DNA from: Brevundimonas goettingensis
GTDB taxonomy: Bacteria; Pseudomonadota; Alphaproteobacteria; Caulobacterales; Caulobacteraceae
Direction: 5' to 3'
Length of the DNA: 64,000 nt
Assembly (NCBI RefSeq): GCF_017487405.1
Contig: NZ_CP062222.1
Location: 605,001 to 669,000, forward strand
Positions 1-11,467 of this stretch are shown piece after piece (position 1 is the first letter of the stretch; each line of letters starts with the position of its first letter). A program made the position numbers and the translations under genes. The notes beneath the pieces were generated by a model. The model was not told the DNA's origin. It saw only the letters and a program-made list of their open reading frames with translations, and did not search any database.

Positions 1-54
1 TTGAGAAGCGTGCGATCGCGAGCCTGGGTCTTCTGATCCGGCTGTCGCTGCCAT

Positions 55-131
55 AGGCCCGTAGCTCAGGTGGTTAGAGCGTACGCCTGATAAGCGTAAG
101 GTCGGCAGTTCGAGTCTGCCCGGGCCTACCA
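55..131 (+). tRNA. tRNA-Ile (GAT anticodon)
   Basis: A full cloverleaf can be drawn. The acceptor arm AGGCCCG (55-61) pairs with CGGGCCT (121-127), the anticodon GAT is at 89-91, the T-loop is TTCGAGT, and the 3' CCA (129-131) is encoded. It sits in the 16S-23S spacer, the usual place for tRNA-Ile in alphaproteobacterial rRNA operons. Bases 1-54 before it are spacer; I see nothing else there. Confidence 0.97.
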
Positions 132-199
132 GCCTGAGGCTGGACTTACCGACAGGTCGCCGACAGCTCTCCTGGGCTTCGCACTGTTCCTGATGGAAC

Positions 200-275
200 G
201 GGGCCGTAGCTCAGTTGGTAGAGCGCCTGCTTTGCAAGCAGGATGTCGTCGGTTCGACTCCGTCCGGCTCCACCA
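200..275 (+). tRNA. tRNA-Ala (TGC anticodon)
   Basis: The acceptor arm GGGGCCG (200-206) pairs with CGGCTCC (265-271), allowing one G-U pair. The anticodon TGC is at 233-235 and the encoded CCA at 273-275. It is the second spacer tRNA, 68 bp after tRNA-Ile, and would be processed from the same rRNA precursor. Confidence 0.97.
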
Positions 276-388
276 GGAACTCGTTAGATCGTACAGAGAT
301 TGCCCCGGCTGCTTATGCGGCCGACGGCATTGATATTGTGAAGGAAGAATAGGTACCGGCCCCTCATAGGCTTTCAGGACCTGTTCGA

Positions 389-481
389 GAGAAGACATTG
401 TCTGACAAAAATCAGGCAGGGACCCGCCGGCATTTCTTTCCAGTCGGCTGGATCATCCCTGCATGAGTTTTGCTGAGAAAC

Positions 482-489
<8 letters not shown>
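389..489 (+). repeat. Upstream half of the 23S rRNA processing stalk
   Basis: Bases 463-489 are the exact reverse complement of 3252-3278 (27 of 27 bases), so the ends of the 23S transcript can form a long uninterrupted helix. Further out, 389-402 is the exact reverse complement of 3294-3307 (14 bases) and would extend the same stalk. Such helices flanking 23S are the known substrate of RNase III. Apart from this, the spacer 276-481 shows no gene. Confidence 0.85.
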
Positions 490-3251
<2,762 letters not shown>

Positions 3252-3260
<9 letters not shown>

Positions 3261-3278
3261 TTTCTCAGCAAAACTCAT
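3252..3278 (+). repeat. Downstream half of the 23S rRNA processing stalk
   Basis: This is the exact reverse complement of 463-489. It overlaps the last few bases of mature 23S and continues into the 23S-5S spacer. The outer 14-base arm (3294-3307) pairs with 389-402. Confidence 0.85.
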
Positions 3279-3331
3279 TCGATTTTCGAATACGACAATG
3301 TCTTCTCATTACAGTACGATATCCGCTTGGT

Positions 3332-3451
3332 TGACCTGGTGGCTATGTCGGAGGTTCCCCACCCGATCCCATCCCGAACTCGGTCGTTAAGCCCTCCAGA
3401 GCCAATGGTACTCCGTCTCAAGGCGTGGGAGAGTAGGTCGCCGCCGGGTCT
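3332..3451 (+). rRNA. rrf: 5S ribosomal RNA
   Basis: The conserved 5S core CCCGATCCCATCCCGAACTC lies near 3362, with TGGTACT and GGGAGAGTAGG further on. The ends are set by a 14-base perfect inverted repeat just outside: 3318-3331 pairs with 3452-3465, a processing stem. Length is about 120 nt. Boundaries are uncertain by one to three bases. Confidence 0.95.
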
Positions 3452-3508
3452 ACCAAGCGGATATCCTCTGTAATCTTCTCGAACATCTTCCTTCACTCGA
3501 CCGTTCGC

Positions 3509-3585
<77 letters not shown>

Positions 3586-3603
3586 CTAATACCGCACTTC
3601 TAG

Positions 3604-3637
3604 AAGCCCTGTTGTTCTGCAACAGGGCTTTTATTTT
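3604..3637 (+). terminator. Rho-independent terminator of the rRNA operon
   Basis: An 11-base perfect stem (3604-3614 with 3620-3630) and a 5-nt loop are followed by the T-rich run TTATTTT. It lies 18 bp after tRNA-fMet. The remaining 212 bp before the first protein gene show no further feature. Confidence 0.92.
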
Positions 3638-3849
3638 GCCCGTTACTCCAAGGTCGTAGTTCCCGCGGCCGGGTAGAGGCGTGAGCACTACGCAGTCGAT
3701 CAGGGCAAGATGTCGGACCCTTGCGATCGTCCGAGGCGCGGATGTCGGCCGTGGGCTGGTGTCGGTCGTTCGGAACCTCCGCTTCCGGGCCGGCAGGATC
3801 AAAGCCCACATTTCACACTCCGTCAGTCTCGCTCCGTTAGAACGAGCAG

Positions 3850-4686
3850 ATGACAGCCGTCAGAATCCCGCTGACCAATGGACTGACGACGCGGGTGCTG
3901 GACACCGGCGGCGACCGGCGGACGCTGGTGCTGGTTCACGGCCTGGCCAATTCGATCGAGATCTGGAGCCGGGTCCTGCCAAGGCTGGCGCGGCGATTCC
4001 GCGTTGTGGCCTTCGACCTGCCCGGCTTTGGAGAGGCGGACCGGCCGGTCGCCGCCTATGATTCCGCTTTCTTCGTCGAGCATTTGAAGGCCCTGCTGGA
4101 CACCATGGCGATCCGACGCGCGCATCTGGTCGGCAGTTCTCTCGGCGCCGGCGTCATTGTCCGGTTCTCGGAGCGGAACCTCGACCGGATCGACAGGGCG
4201 GTTCTGGCGGCGCCGGGCGGGTTCGGCAGGGAGACCCACCCCCTGATGCGGTTTCCGGCCCTGCCGGTCGTCGGCGACTGGCTGGGGCGGCCGACGCCCG
4301 CCAACAATCGGCTGACCCTCGGGCTGGCCATCCACGACCAGCGCCATGTGACGCCGGAACTGGTCGAATGGACCAATCGATACGCCCGGATCCCGGGCAG
4401 CGAACGCTCGTTCGTGCGTACGCTTCAGACCGGCGTCGGCCTGTCCGGGGTGCGGGAGCGCGACAGTTTTGAAGCGCTGGCGCGCCGGTTTGAGCGGCCG
4501 GCCCTGGTCGTCTGGGGTCGGCAGGACCGCGTCTTCCCCGTGCGCCACAGCGACCGCGCCGTCACTCTATTGCCCATGTGCGAGCGAATCCTGTTGGATC
4601 ACTGCGGTCACTATCCGCATTGGGAGCAGCCCGATGCCTTCGCGGCCGCCGTCGAACGCTTTCTGCTTGAGGAGGCCGGGACATGA
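3850..4686 (+). CDS. Alpha/beta-fold hydrolase
   Basis: This 278-residue protein has the alpha/beta hydrolase layout. The oxyanion-hole segment HGLAN is near residue 30, the nucleophile elbow G-S-S-L-G puts the serine at 97, the acid in WGRQD is Asp226, and the histidine in HCGHYPHW is His254. No signal peptide is visible, so it is probably cytoplasmic. Its stop overlaps the next start as ATGA, so it is translationally coupled to the di-haem cytochrome gene behind it. Substrate is unknown; the family includes esterases, epoxide and haloalkane hydrolases and C-C bond hydrolases. The Shine-Dalgarno is weak. Confidence 0.88.
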   Translation: MTAVRIPLTNGLTTRVLDTGGDRRTLVLVHGLANSIEIWSRVLPRLARRFRVVAFDLPGFGEADRPVAAYDSAFFVEHLKALLDTMAIRRAHLVGSSLGAGVIVRFSERNLDRIDRAVLAAPGGFGRETHPLMRFPALPVVGDWLGRPTPANNRLTLGLAIHDQRHVTPELVEWTNRYARIPGSERSFVRTLQTGVGLSGVRERDSFEALARRFERPALVVWGRQDRVFPVRHSDRAVTLLPMCERILLDHCGHYPHWEQPDAFAAAVERFLLEEAGT

Positions 4687-6259
4687 AGACGCGCGTCGCC
4701 CTGTGGCTGTCTCTCCTGCTGCTGACCGCATCCGCGCCGCTCGCCCACGCCCCGGGCGACGGGGCGGAGGCCTTCGCCCGACACGACTTCGGCGCGGTCA
4801 ACTTCAGGGCGCTGAACACGGTCGCCTTGCCGTGGAAGCTGGTGGCGGCGGCCCTGATTCTGGACGATCCGGAGGGCGGCGGGGTCGATCATGCGCATCT
4901 GCGGGCCCGGCTCCAGACCTTCGGCTTCCTCTGGCCGGAACGGATCGAGGGGGCGGATCGCCCGATCATGCCCGCCCGGGATCATCCGCTGGGGATCAGC
5001 GTCGGCGAGGTCACGCCGGGCCTGCCGCCGGTCAAGGTGACGGTGGCCAACCTCGCGTGCGCCTCCTGCCATGCCGGACCCGTCTATGCGCCGGACGGAA
5101 CGCCGCAGCCGGCGACGGCCTGGCTGGGCTCGCCCAACACCAGCCTGGATCTGGAGGCCTATACCCGGGCGGTGACCATGGCCTGAAGCGGCAGACGCAG
5201 GATACCCCCAAGCTCCTTCAGGCGGTGCAGACCCTGTTCCCGGACACCGGCGTCTGGGAGAGGGCCAGCCTGCGCTGGGCGGTCCTGCCGCTGGCCCGGC
5301 GCCGGCTGGCCGCCATTCCCGACGGGGCCGGACCCTTGCCGTTCGTCAACGGCTCGCCCGGGGTGACCAACGGCGTCGCCGCCCTGAAGCTGCAGGGCCA
5401 CGTGGTTCTCGGCGACGCGGAGGCGGGCTATACCTCCATCCCCGATCTGGCCGACCGCGGCTTCCGTTCGGCCCTGCTTTATGACGGCGCCTATGCGCCA
5501 GAGGGCCAGCCGCGCTGGCGGCCCATCGGGCGCGAGGATCTGACCCCGGAGCACCGCGACCGACTGGCGGCCATCATCAGCTTCTTCACCGTGCCCAGCA
5601 TGGGTCAGTCGCCGCGCGCCGCCCATCGCCAGATCCCGGTGGCGGAGCGCGCCTTCGCCTGGCTGGAGACGCGCCGTCCGCAGGCCTTCCCCGGAGCGAT
5701 CGACCCGGAGAAGGCGGCGCGAGGGGCGGCCGTCTATGCGAGCCGCTGTTCCTCCTGCCACGGGACCTATGACGGTCCGGCGCTGAATCCGCGTCTTGAG
5801 CGCTTCCCGAACTGGCATGGCCGCGTGGGGTCCGATCCGGCCCGCGCCGCGGCCTTCACCACCGATCTGACGCGCTATGCCTCGACGGGCGGCTATGATG
5901 CGGTCATGGACGCCCGGCCGACGGGGGAATACGCCGCGCCCCTTCTGTCCGGTCTCTGGGCGACCACCCCCTATATGCACAACGGCTCGGTGCCGACCCT
6001 GGCTCAGTTCCTGCTGCTGGAGCCTCGCGCCGAACGCTTCCTCGTCGGCGGGCATCGGCTGGACTTCAGGACGGTCGGCATCGCCGGGGAGGACCGGGAC
6101 GGTCTGCGCGTCTATCCAGTCGGCTACAAGCCGTGGTCGACGCCGGCCCTGTTCGACACCCGGCTGCCCGGCCGCTCCAATCGGGGGCATGAGGCCCAGG
6201 TCGAGGGCCTGACGGTCGCCGAGCGGTGGGACCTGATCGAATATCTGAAAGGGCTCTAG
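4683..6259 (+). pseudogene. Di-haem c-type cytochrome (RoxA/MauG-like), interrupted by a frameshift
   Basis: The first part (4683-5186) has a signal peptide ending near residue 23 and a haem site CASCH at residues 126-130, then meets TGA at 5184. The protein clearly continues one frame over from about 5183 to 6259, with a second haem site CSSCH near residue 355 and the motif PYMHNGSVPTL common in the RoxA/di-haem oxidoreductase group. One extra C in the run at 5182-5183 (GCC CTG AAG) would restore a single protein of about 525 residues. Family members are periplasmic oxidases or peroxidases with two covalently bound haems. Whether this is a real mutation or a sequencing error cannot be told here. 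It follows the hydrolase gene with a 4-base overlap and ends one base from the convergent nitroreductase gene. Confidence 0.82.
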
Positions 6260-6260
6260 C

Positions 6261-7229
6261 TCAGACGATCAGGGTGTCGAGCGGCAGCCGGGGCTTCGGC
6301 GTCAGGTCGCGGGCAGGGGCGACGCCCAGCCGGAAGGCGGTGATCAGACGACGGTCGTCGCCGATGCCGAAGTCCGCCTGGACCCGCGCCCGCGCCTCGA
6401 CGTCGTCGGCCAGCACGGCCATGGGCGAGGCCGACAGCCCGACCTGTGTGAAGCCCAGCCAGACACGATGAAACCGGCGGCCGGTCTCGAACGGCGCTTC
6501 GCCGGCTGGGCGGTGGAACAGAGCGATGGCGGAGGCGCTGCGCACCACGGCCGCCTCGGCGACCAGGGCGCCGGCCAGGCCGATCCGGTCGAGGCCTTCG
6601 AAGACCCCCGGGCGCAGCACCAGTCCGGCCCCGGCGGCCTCGATCGCGGACATCTGCATCGCCTCGGCGTTCAGCCCGTCGAGCGACCATGACGGATGCC
6701 GTCGCGACAGCCGCATCCAGGACACCAGCTCGGCGCGATAGGGGGCGTTGCGGAACCAGCGCAGACTGGCCGCGTCATAGAGGTCGGCCAGTCGCGCGAC
6801 CTCATCCGGCGTCTGGACGACAGTCACATCATCGGAGCGCTCAAGCCGCGCCAGGGCCGCCGTCGCCGCCGCGCCCTGCTCGAACTTGCCCCGCCAGGTT
6901 CGGCGCTGTGCAAGGAAAGCCGCCAGCGGATCGGCGAAGCCGCCCGGCCCGACGTCGAGCCGCGTCACGACGCCGCCGCCCGGCCGCACCTCCACCGCCA
7001 ATCCCCGGAGCCCGGAGACCAGACAGAAGCCCTCCACCGCCGAACCGTGGCTGACGTTCAGGTCGCGGCCTTCCGGATCGCCGATCGCCAGTCGGCGGCT
7101 GTCATCCTGCAGCACCTCGACCTGGCCGTCGGGCGTCAGGCGCCAGCGCGTCGGCTGGGTGTTGTGCACGCTGGGCGAAAGAGCCGCCTCGGCCACCAGC
7201 TTCCGGAACATATCCCTGTCGAGCCCCAT
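6261..7229 (-). CDS. Acg-type nitroreductase-family flavoprotein
   Basis: A 322-residue protein with the N-terminal signature SPSVHNTQPTRW that nitroreductase-fold proteins of the Acg group use for FMN binding, followed by a long variable region and a nitroreductase-like C-terminal half. Family members are often roughly 320-330 residues, built as a pseudo-dimer of two nitroreductase halves; some bind FMN without obvious reductase activity. The start is ATG at 7229, overlapping the previous stop as TGATG; an in-frame GTG lies one codon upstream (7232). It is the last gene of the five-gene minus-strand operon. An oxidoreductase step on the operon's product is an inference. Confidence 0.78.
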   Translation of the reverse strand: MGLDRDMFRKLVAEAALSPSVHNTQPTRWRLTPDGQVEVLQDDSRRLAIGDPEGRDLNVSHGSAVEGFCLVSGLRGLAVEVRPGGGVVTRLDVGPGGFADPLAAFLAQRRTWRGKFEQGAAATAALARLERSDDVTVVQTPDEVARLADLYDAASLRWFRNAPYRAELVSWMRLSRRHPSWSLDGLNAEAMQMSAIEAAGAGLVLRPGVFEGLDRIGLAGALVAEAAVVRSASAIALFHRPAGEAPFETGRRFHRVWLGFTQVGLSASPMAVLADDVEARARVQADFGIGDDRRLITAFRLGVAPARDLTPKPRLPLDTLIV

Positions 7230-8350
7230 CACAGCCCTTTCCGGAACAGGTTCAGCCGCTGCAGCCGCCGGGCGTTCAGCTTCTCCATCTGACGCAGCGA
7301 GGCGGTGTTCTCATCCGCGATCCAGGTCACGCCGCACTGTCTGTAGCCGCCCGCGAACAGGGCCTTGACCACCCGGTGCAGCATGGCGCCGTTCAGTCCC
7401 TGGCCGTGCAGGTCACGCTTCACCGAATAGAAGATGATCACCGCCCGCCGCCGGCGCAGCCGCTCGCGGATGAAGTGGAACAGGGTCAGGGGCCCCATCC
7501 GCCCGCGCGTCGCCTTCTGGAAGGGATTGAGGTCGGGAATGCAGATCACCACCCCCGCCGGCTCGCCCCTGTAGTGGGCCACGCAGGCGATCCTGGGATC
7601 GACGATCCACATCATCTCCCCGGCCTGGAAGTCGAACTCCGCCGGGGTCAGGGGAACGAACATCGGGTTGTCGCTGAACCCGTCGTTGAGGCATTGCCGC
7701 GCCTCCTCGAACCGGGCCTTGAACGCGCTTCGGGTGATCGGCATCCAGGTCCAGTCGGGGGCCGCCAAAACGGCGCGTTGCCGCTCGCCGAGCAGGGCGT
7801 CGGCCGTGTCCGGCCCGACATCGAACTCGAAGGTCGACATCGGAAACATGGGCGCATAACCGCAGGCGTCCAGCAGCCGGGGCAGGTGCGGCGCGCCCCA
7901 GACCATGTCGGTATAGGTCTGGTTGTCGAACCCCTCGGTCAGCACGCCGGCCTGCTGCATGGCCGTCAGGTTGAAGGCGCCGACCAGTTCGTCGCAGCCC
8001 TGATCGCGGGCGAAGGCCTCCGCGGCCTCGAACAGCAGTCGTGCGGTCGCGACGTCGTCCTCGCAGTCGAAATAGCCGAACTGGCAGCGTCGCAGGCTGT
8101 GCCGCGCATTGGAGGACGGATGGGTGTGGGCCGTCAGCCGCCCGACCGGCCGGCCGTCGCGCCAGGCGGTAAAGAAGGTCAGCCGGCCGCCGTCATCGCG
8201 CATCAGCGGGTTGCGGGCCGGATCCAGATAGCGCTTCAGGTCGGCGCGCATCGGTGTCACATAGGGGCTGTCCGCCGCATAGATCTCGAACGGGACCCGG
8301 AAGAAGCCATCGAGATCGCCTTCGCGCAGGTCCAGGCCGATCGTCGTCAC
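7229..8350 (-). CDS. GNAT-fold N-acyltransferase-like protein
   Basis: 373 residues from a GTG start that overlaps the preceding stop as GTGA. The C-terminal third carries GNAT hallmarks: an acyl-CoA pyrophosphate loop-like stretch HGQGLNG at about 315-321 and a late ENTASLRQMEKLNAR segment (about 348-362) like the end of the GNAT domain. The N-terminal 200 residues contain FFRVPFEIY and similar stretches and may form a second, degenerate GNAT lobe. No signal peptide or membrane segment is seen. It probably transfers an acyl group from a CoA or acyl-carrier donor, but the acceptor is unknown. An upstream Arg-rich extension of the frame is antisense-like sequence inside the previous gene and is not used. 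Confidence 0.72.
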   Translation of the reverse strand: MTTIGLDLREGDLDGFFRVPFEIYAADSPYVTPMRADLKRYLDPARNPLMRDDGGRLTFFTAWRDGRPVGRLTAHTHPSSNARHSLRRCQFGYFDCEDDVATARLLFEAAEAFARDQGCDELVGAFNLTAMQQAGVLTEGFDNQTYTDMVWGAPHLPRLLDACGYAPMFPMSTFEFDVGPDTADALLGERQRAVLAAPDWTWMPITRSAFKARFEEARQCLNDGFSDNPMFVPLTPAEFDFQAGEMMWIVDPRIACVAHYRGEPAGVVICIPDLNPFQKATRGRMGPLTLFHFIRERLRRRRAVIIFYSVKRDLHGQGLNGAMLHRVVKALFAGGYRQCGVTWIADENTASLRQMEKLNARRLQRLNLFRKGL

Positions 8351-9540
8351 GCGTTTTTCTCCGCCGTCAGCCGGGCCATTCGGAAGGCCAGGGCCAGATC
8401 GATCTCCGCCTCGGTGTTGCGCAACAGGTCGGGCAGGCGGACCAGTCCGATCCGGAGCGGCGACCGGCTCAGCAGGCCGACGTGGGTCGCATCCGCGCTG
8501 GCCAGCAGGTCGAGCAGCGGCTCGCGCGCGCCGTCGTCGACGACGCCTTCGCCGGCCCCGAGCGCGGCGACGCTCCACAGGGGCCGGCGCTCCAGGGTCT
8601 CGAGCAGCTGTTCAGGATGATAATCGGCCAGGCCGGGACCGGTGACGATCGAGAGGTCTTTCAGCATGGGCTCTTCGGACAGGTCGCCGAGGAAGGCGTC
8701 CAGCGAGCGGGCGTCCGCCGAGGCGAGGCTGCGCCGCAGATGGGTGCGACGCGCCGCGGCGCCGAAGGGCTGGATGCGCACGATCAGGGTCATGGTGATC
8801 AGGACCGCGCCGACGAGGGCGAACAGACGGGCCCGGTCGTCGAAGGCCGCCACGTCCAGCTGCTCGATCAGGCCGCAGGTCAGGGCCAGGGTGGCGGCGA
8901 CGATCACCACGGCGTCGATCCAGACGTCGCGGCCGTCGCTGATCCCGTTGGACAGGGCCAGAAGGACGATGACCAGGGCGGCGATCGGGCTGAAGCCGAT
9001 CGGAGAGGCCACGAGCTCGGTGAAATCCGTGGCGATCAGGGGAATGACCACGGCGAGGCCGATGGCGAGGCGGCGGACGGCGCCGTTCTCGGCCCGCGAC
9101 AGCGACCGCCGGTCGCGCGTCCACAGCAGGATCAGGACAGAGATCAGCGACAGCAGGATGATCCCGGCCAGGGTGATGCGCGATCCAAAAGCGACATGGC
9201 CGGTGGTGAACAGGGCGAAGCCCAGCCCGACGGCGGAGGCGGCGAAGATCGCGATCTTCATCGACCGGGGGGCATGTCGGCGCAGCAGTCCCTCGGCCAG
9301 CAGCAGGGCCGCGAGGGGGGCGAGGGAGATGACCGCGAAGGTGGCGACCTCGAAGACCGGCCAGCCGGTCCTGACCGCCAGGCTGCGCACCCCGTAGAAC
9401 AGGGCCATGACCCCGAACAGGAAGACCAGTCGCGGCGTCAGGGGACCTCCGGCCCGGCGCACCAGCAGGGCCACGACATAGGCCGCGAGGCCCGCCGCCG
9501 CGAAGCCGTCCAGCAGGGCCTGGGTCTCCAGCCGGATCAT
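8347..9540 (-). CDS. Polytopic membrane protein of unknown function
   Basis: 397 residues. The first roughly 260 residues hold about eight hydrophobic helices (for example near residues 8-25, 35-50, 60-80, 90-110, 120-140, 160-180, 190-205, 215-230). The last roughly 130 residues are soluble and probably cytoplasmic. The N-terminal helix array resembles sensor modules of membrane-bound signalling proteins, but I see no kinase H-box, GGDEF or other catalytic motif. The ATG start overlaps the stop of the ThiF-like gene (ATGA), and its own stop overlaps the next GTG, so it is locked inside the operon. It may sense, anchor or export what the operon makes. I do not recognise a family. Confidence 0.6.
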   Translation of the reverse strand: MIRLETQALLDGFAAAGLAAYVVALLVRRAGGPLTPRLVFLFGVMALFYGVRSLAVRTGWPVFEVATFAVISLAPLAALLLAEGLLRRHAPRSMKIAIFAASAVGLGFALFTTGHVAFGSRITLAGIILLSLISVLILLWTRDRRSLSRAENGAVRRLAIGLAVVIPLIATDFTELVASPIGFSPIAALVIVLLALSNGISDGRDVWIDAVVIVAATLALTCGLIEQLDVAAFDDRARLFALVGAVLITMTLIVRIQPFGAAARRTHLRRSLASADARSLDAFLGDLSEEPMLKDLSIVTGPGLADYHPEQLLETLERRPLWSVAALGAGEGVVDDGAREPLLDLLASADATHVGLLSRSPLRIGLVRLPDLLRNTEAEIDLALAFRMARLTAEKNA

Positions 9541-10427
9541 GCGGCGCCCTTCAGCAACCGGGCCATGAAGGCGCGAACGACCAGCCCCTTCACCGCCGCG
9601 ACGGGGGGCCACAGCGGCCGTTCGGTCCGACCCGCGAACGGGTTGAGAAACCAGCCCCGGCAGTCCGTCTTCGAGCGCCGCCCCATCAGCAGCCACAGGG
9701 CCTCATAGGCCATCAGACAGCCGGTCGAGATCACCATGGGCGCCAGGGACATGCGCCGGGCGGCGCCGGCCGCCAGAGCCGCCGCGGCCTCCAGATCGAC
9801 GTGCTCGGCCGATGACGAATGGGTCATCACGTATTCGAGCTCCTTCATGAAGCTCGCCCTCAGATCCTCGGGGGTGATCGCGTCCAGCGCCTTGCCGTGC
9901 GTGGGGTAGCCCAGCCGCACCTCGGGGCGCGGATCGGTCGGCCGCACCACGATGACCGAGGGCAGGGGAGAAGCGTAGGCGTCGATCACCGTCGCACCCG
10001 CCGCCTGCGCCGCCCGGTAGAGGGCCACCCCCGCCGCGATGTCGTCCGTGCCGTTGACGATGACCGGATAGCGGCTTGCGAGGTCCGGGATCCGATCGAC
10101 CCACTCCGCGCCCAGCCGTTCGATCTCGACTTCCGGATTGATCCGGCGCGCCGCCGCGCAGGCGGCCTCGGCCTTGTCGCGGCCCAAGGTGTCGGTGAAG
10201 GCGAAGACCTGGCGGTTCAGGTTCGAGGTCTCGAAGACGTCGATGTCGCAGACCGCGAACCGCCCCACCCCCGCGCGGACCAGCGCGAGGAAACAGGCGC
10301 CGCCCATGCCGCCGACCCCCGCGACGAACACGGCGCCGGCCTTCAGGGCGGCCTGTTCCGCCGCCGAGACGAAACCGAGGTTGCGGGTGGTGAACTCGGC
10401 GTAATCGAAGGCCGTCACGTCTTCCAT
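9537..10427 (-). CDS. ThiF/MoeB/E1-like adenylyltransferase
   Basis: 296 residues with the E1-superfamily nucleotide site: the glycine loop GVGGMGG at 37-43, the acidic strand DID at 61-63, the arginine finger block SNLNRQ at 68-73, Lys85 and Asp128/Asp129. Such enzymes adenylate the C-terminus of a ubiquitin-like protein or another carboxylate with ATP. The paired CxxC zinc motifs of true ThiF and MoeB are absent, so a role in thiamine or molybdopterin synthesis is unlikely. Cys in STGCLMAYE is a possible acceptor cysteine. No ThiS/MoaD-like partner is encoded next to it; neighbours are GNAT, membrane and nitroreductase genes. The start overlaps the upstream gene by 13 bp. Confidence 0.88.
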   Translation of the reverse strand: MEDVTAFDYAEFTTRNLGFVSAAEQAALKAGAVFVAGVGGMGGACFLALVRAGVGRFAVCDIDVFETSNLNRQVFAFTDTLGRDKAEAACAAARRINPEVEIERLGAEWVDRIPDLASRYPVIVNGTDDIAAGVALYRAAQAAGATVIDAYASPLPSVIVVRPTDPRPEVRLGYPTHGKALDAITPEDLRASFMKELEYVMTHSSSAEHVDLEAAAALAAGAARRMSLAPMVISTGCLMAYEALWLLMGRRSKTDCRGWFLNPFAGRTERPLWPPVAAVKGLVVRAFMARLLKGAA

Positions 10428-11350
10428 GCGCGCAAGCTTCCCCAGGGCTGTTTGTGATCGAGCCAGTGCACCAGCGGCAGAAGGGCCGTCTGGATCGTCA
10501 GAAGGGCGAAGCCGCCGATCAGACCGGGCACGGTGTCCGGCGGCGCGACCTTGCCGAGGTAGCGGCCAGCGGCCCGCATATCGATCTGGCCGATCTGCAG
10601 CAGGTCGTCGCCCCGGTCATAGTCCAGTTCGGTCGCGCAGAGTTCGTTGTAGACGGCGTCCCGATGTTTGGCCGCGGCCTCATATGTCTTCTTCAACTCG
10701 TCGGAGCCGCCGGTATAGGCGTCGGTGATCACGAACCGGTCGGCGTCGAATCCCGCCTCGTCGCCGACGCCGAAGGCATGGCGCCACCGGCCCATGATCT
10801 GCCGGGCCAGCCGTTCGTGCTGGAACGACCGCCGCGCGGCGGGGCGGCCGGGCCAGACGTCGGAGAAGGTCTCCGCCACCATGCCGACCACGGCGGGCAC
10901 CTGGGTGACGCTGGACACCCAGACGGCGCGGCACTGCCGGCGCACGAACAGCAGGACGCAGGTCAGGCCGTAGAGGGTCGCCGACAGGCCGCTGCCGCGC
11001 ACGTCCGGACGCACCATGACTAGTCCCAGATGCAGGACCTCCACCGCCCGCCCGCCCAAATCGGCGTTCAGAATGGCCAAGGCGTTGAAGGCGACGGGAC
11101 GGCGGCTCCGCTTTTCATAGACCACCGTCAGGACCGTGCGGGACAGGGTCTCCGGATCGCCGGAAAAGACGCCATAGTTCAGGTCGCGGTCGCCCAGTAC
11201 GCTGTGCGCGACCGAGCGGACATCGGCGATCAGGCCTTCAAGATCGGCGGGCGCAAGCCCCAGGCCGGGCCGTTCGACGATTCGCGAATACAGGCCCGGT
11301 CCGGCCCCCACAGTCGTATCCAGAAGCCGCAATGCCCCGGCCTTGCTCAT
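10415..11350 (-). CDS. GNAT-like protein with C-terminal membrane segment (first gene of the operon)
   Basis: 311 residues. A GNAT core is suggested by LGLVMVRPDVRGSGLSATLY at about 108-127, which fits the beta-4 strand and acyl-CoA-binding loop (RPxxRGxG). Near the C-terminus a hydrophobic stretch (about 275-297) looks like a membrane anchor or an amphipathic lipid-binding segment. The ATG has a GAGG-type ribosome site. All four downstream genes overlap one another, so this promoter probably drives the entire operon from the 117-bp gap before 11468. Autoinducer or N-acyl amino acid synthases also use this fold; that is a possibility, not a call. Confidence 0.62.
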   Translation of the reverse strand: MSKAGALRLLDTTVGAGPGLYSRIVERPGLGLAPADLEGLIADVRSVAHSVLGDRDLNYGVFSGDPETLSRTVLTVVYEKRSRRPVAFNALAILNADLGGRAVEVLHLGLVMVRPDVRGSGLSATLYGLTCVLLFVRRQCRAVWVSSVTQVPAVVGMVAETFSDVWPGRPAARRSFQHERLARQIMGRWRHAFGVGDEAGFDADRFVITDAYTGGSDELKKTYEAAAKHRDAVYNELCATELDYDRGDDLLQIGQIDMRAAGRYLGKVAPPDTVPGLIGGFALLTIQTALLPLVHWLDHKQPWGSLRAWKT

Positions 11351-11467
11351 TATGGCGACCTCGTTTCAAGCCACCACCCTCGCATGCGCGACCTTCGGTT
11401 TCATGAACGAACGTCAGGTTAGCCTGTAGATCGCCGACCTCTTCGCCGGAGGGCCGCGAGAGGTCGT

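Noticed and set aside
4469..5180. An open frame extending upstream of the cytochrome C-terminal part to 4469
   Set aside because: Before about 5183 this frame gives Arg/Gly/Ala-rich nonsense, whereas the other frame has a signal peptide and a haem motif; it is open only by chance next to the frameshift.
8347..9540. Possible histidine kinase identity for the membrane protein in the ThiF operon
   Set aside because: The helix array resembles some sensor modules, but no H, N or G box is visible in the 130-residue C-terminal part.
8254..9708. A plus-strand frame of about 484 codons rich in Gln, Gly, Asp and Arg
   Set aside because: Low-complexity antisense of the membrane-protein gene; the minus strand gives plausible membrane helices and overlapping starts/stops.
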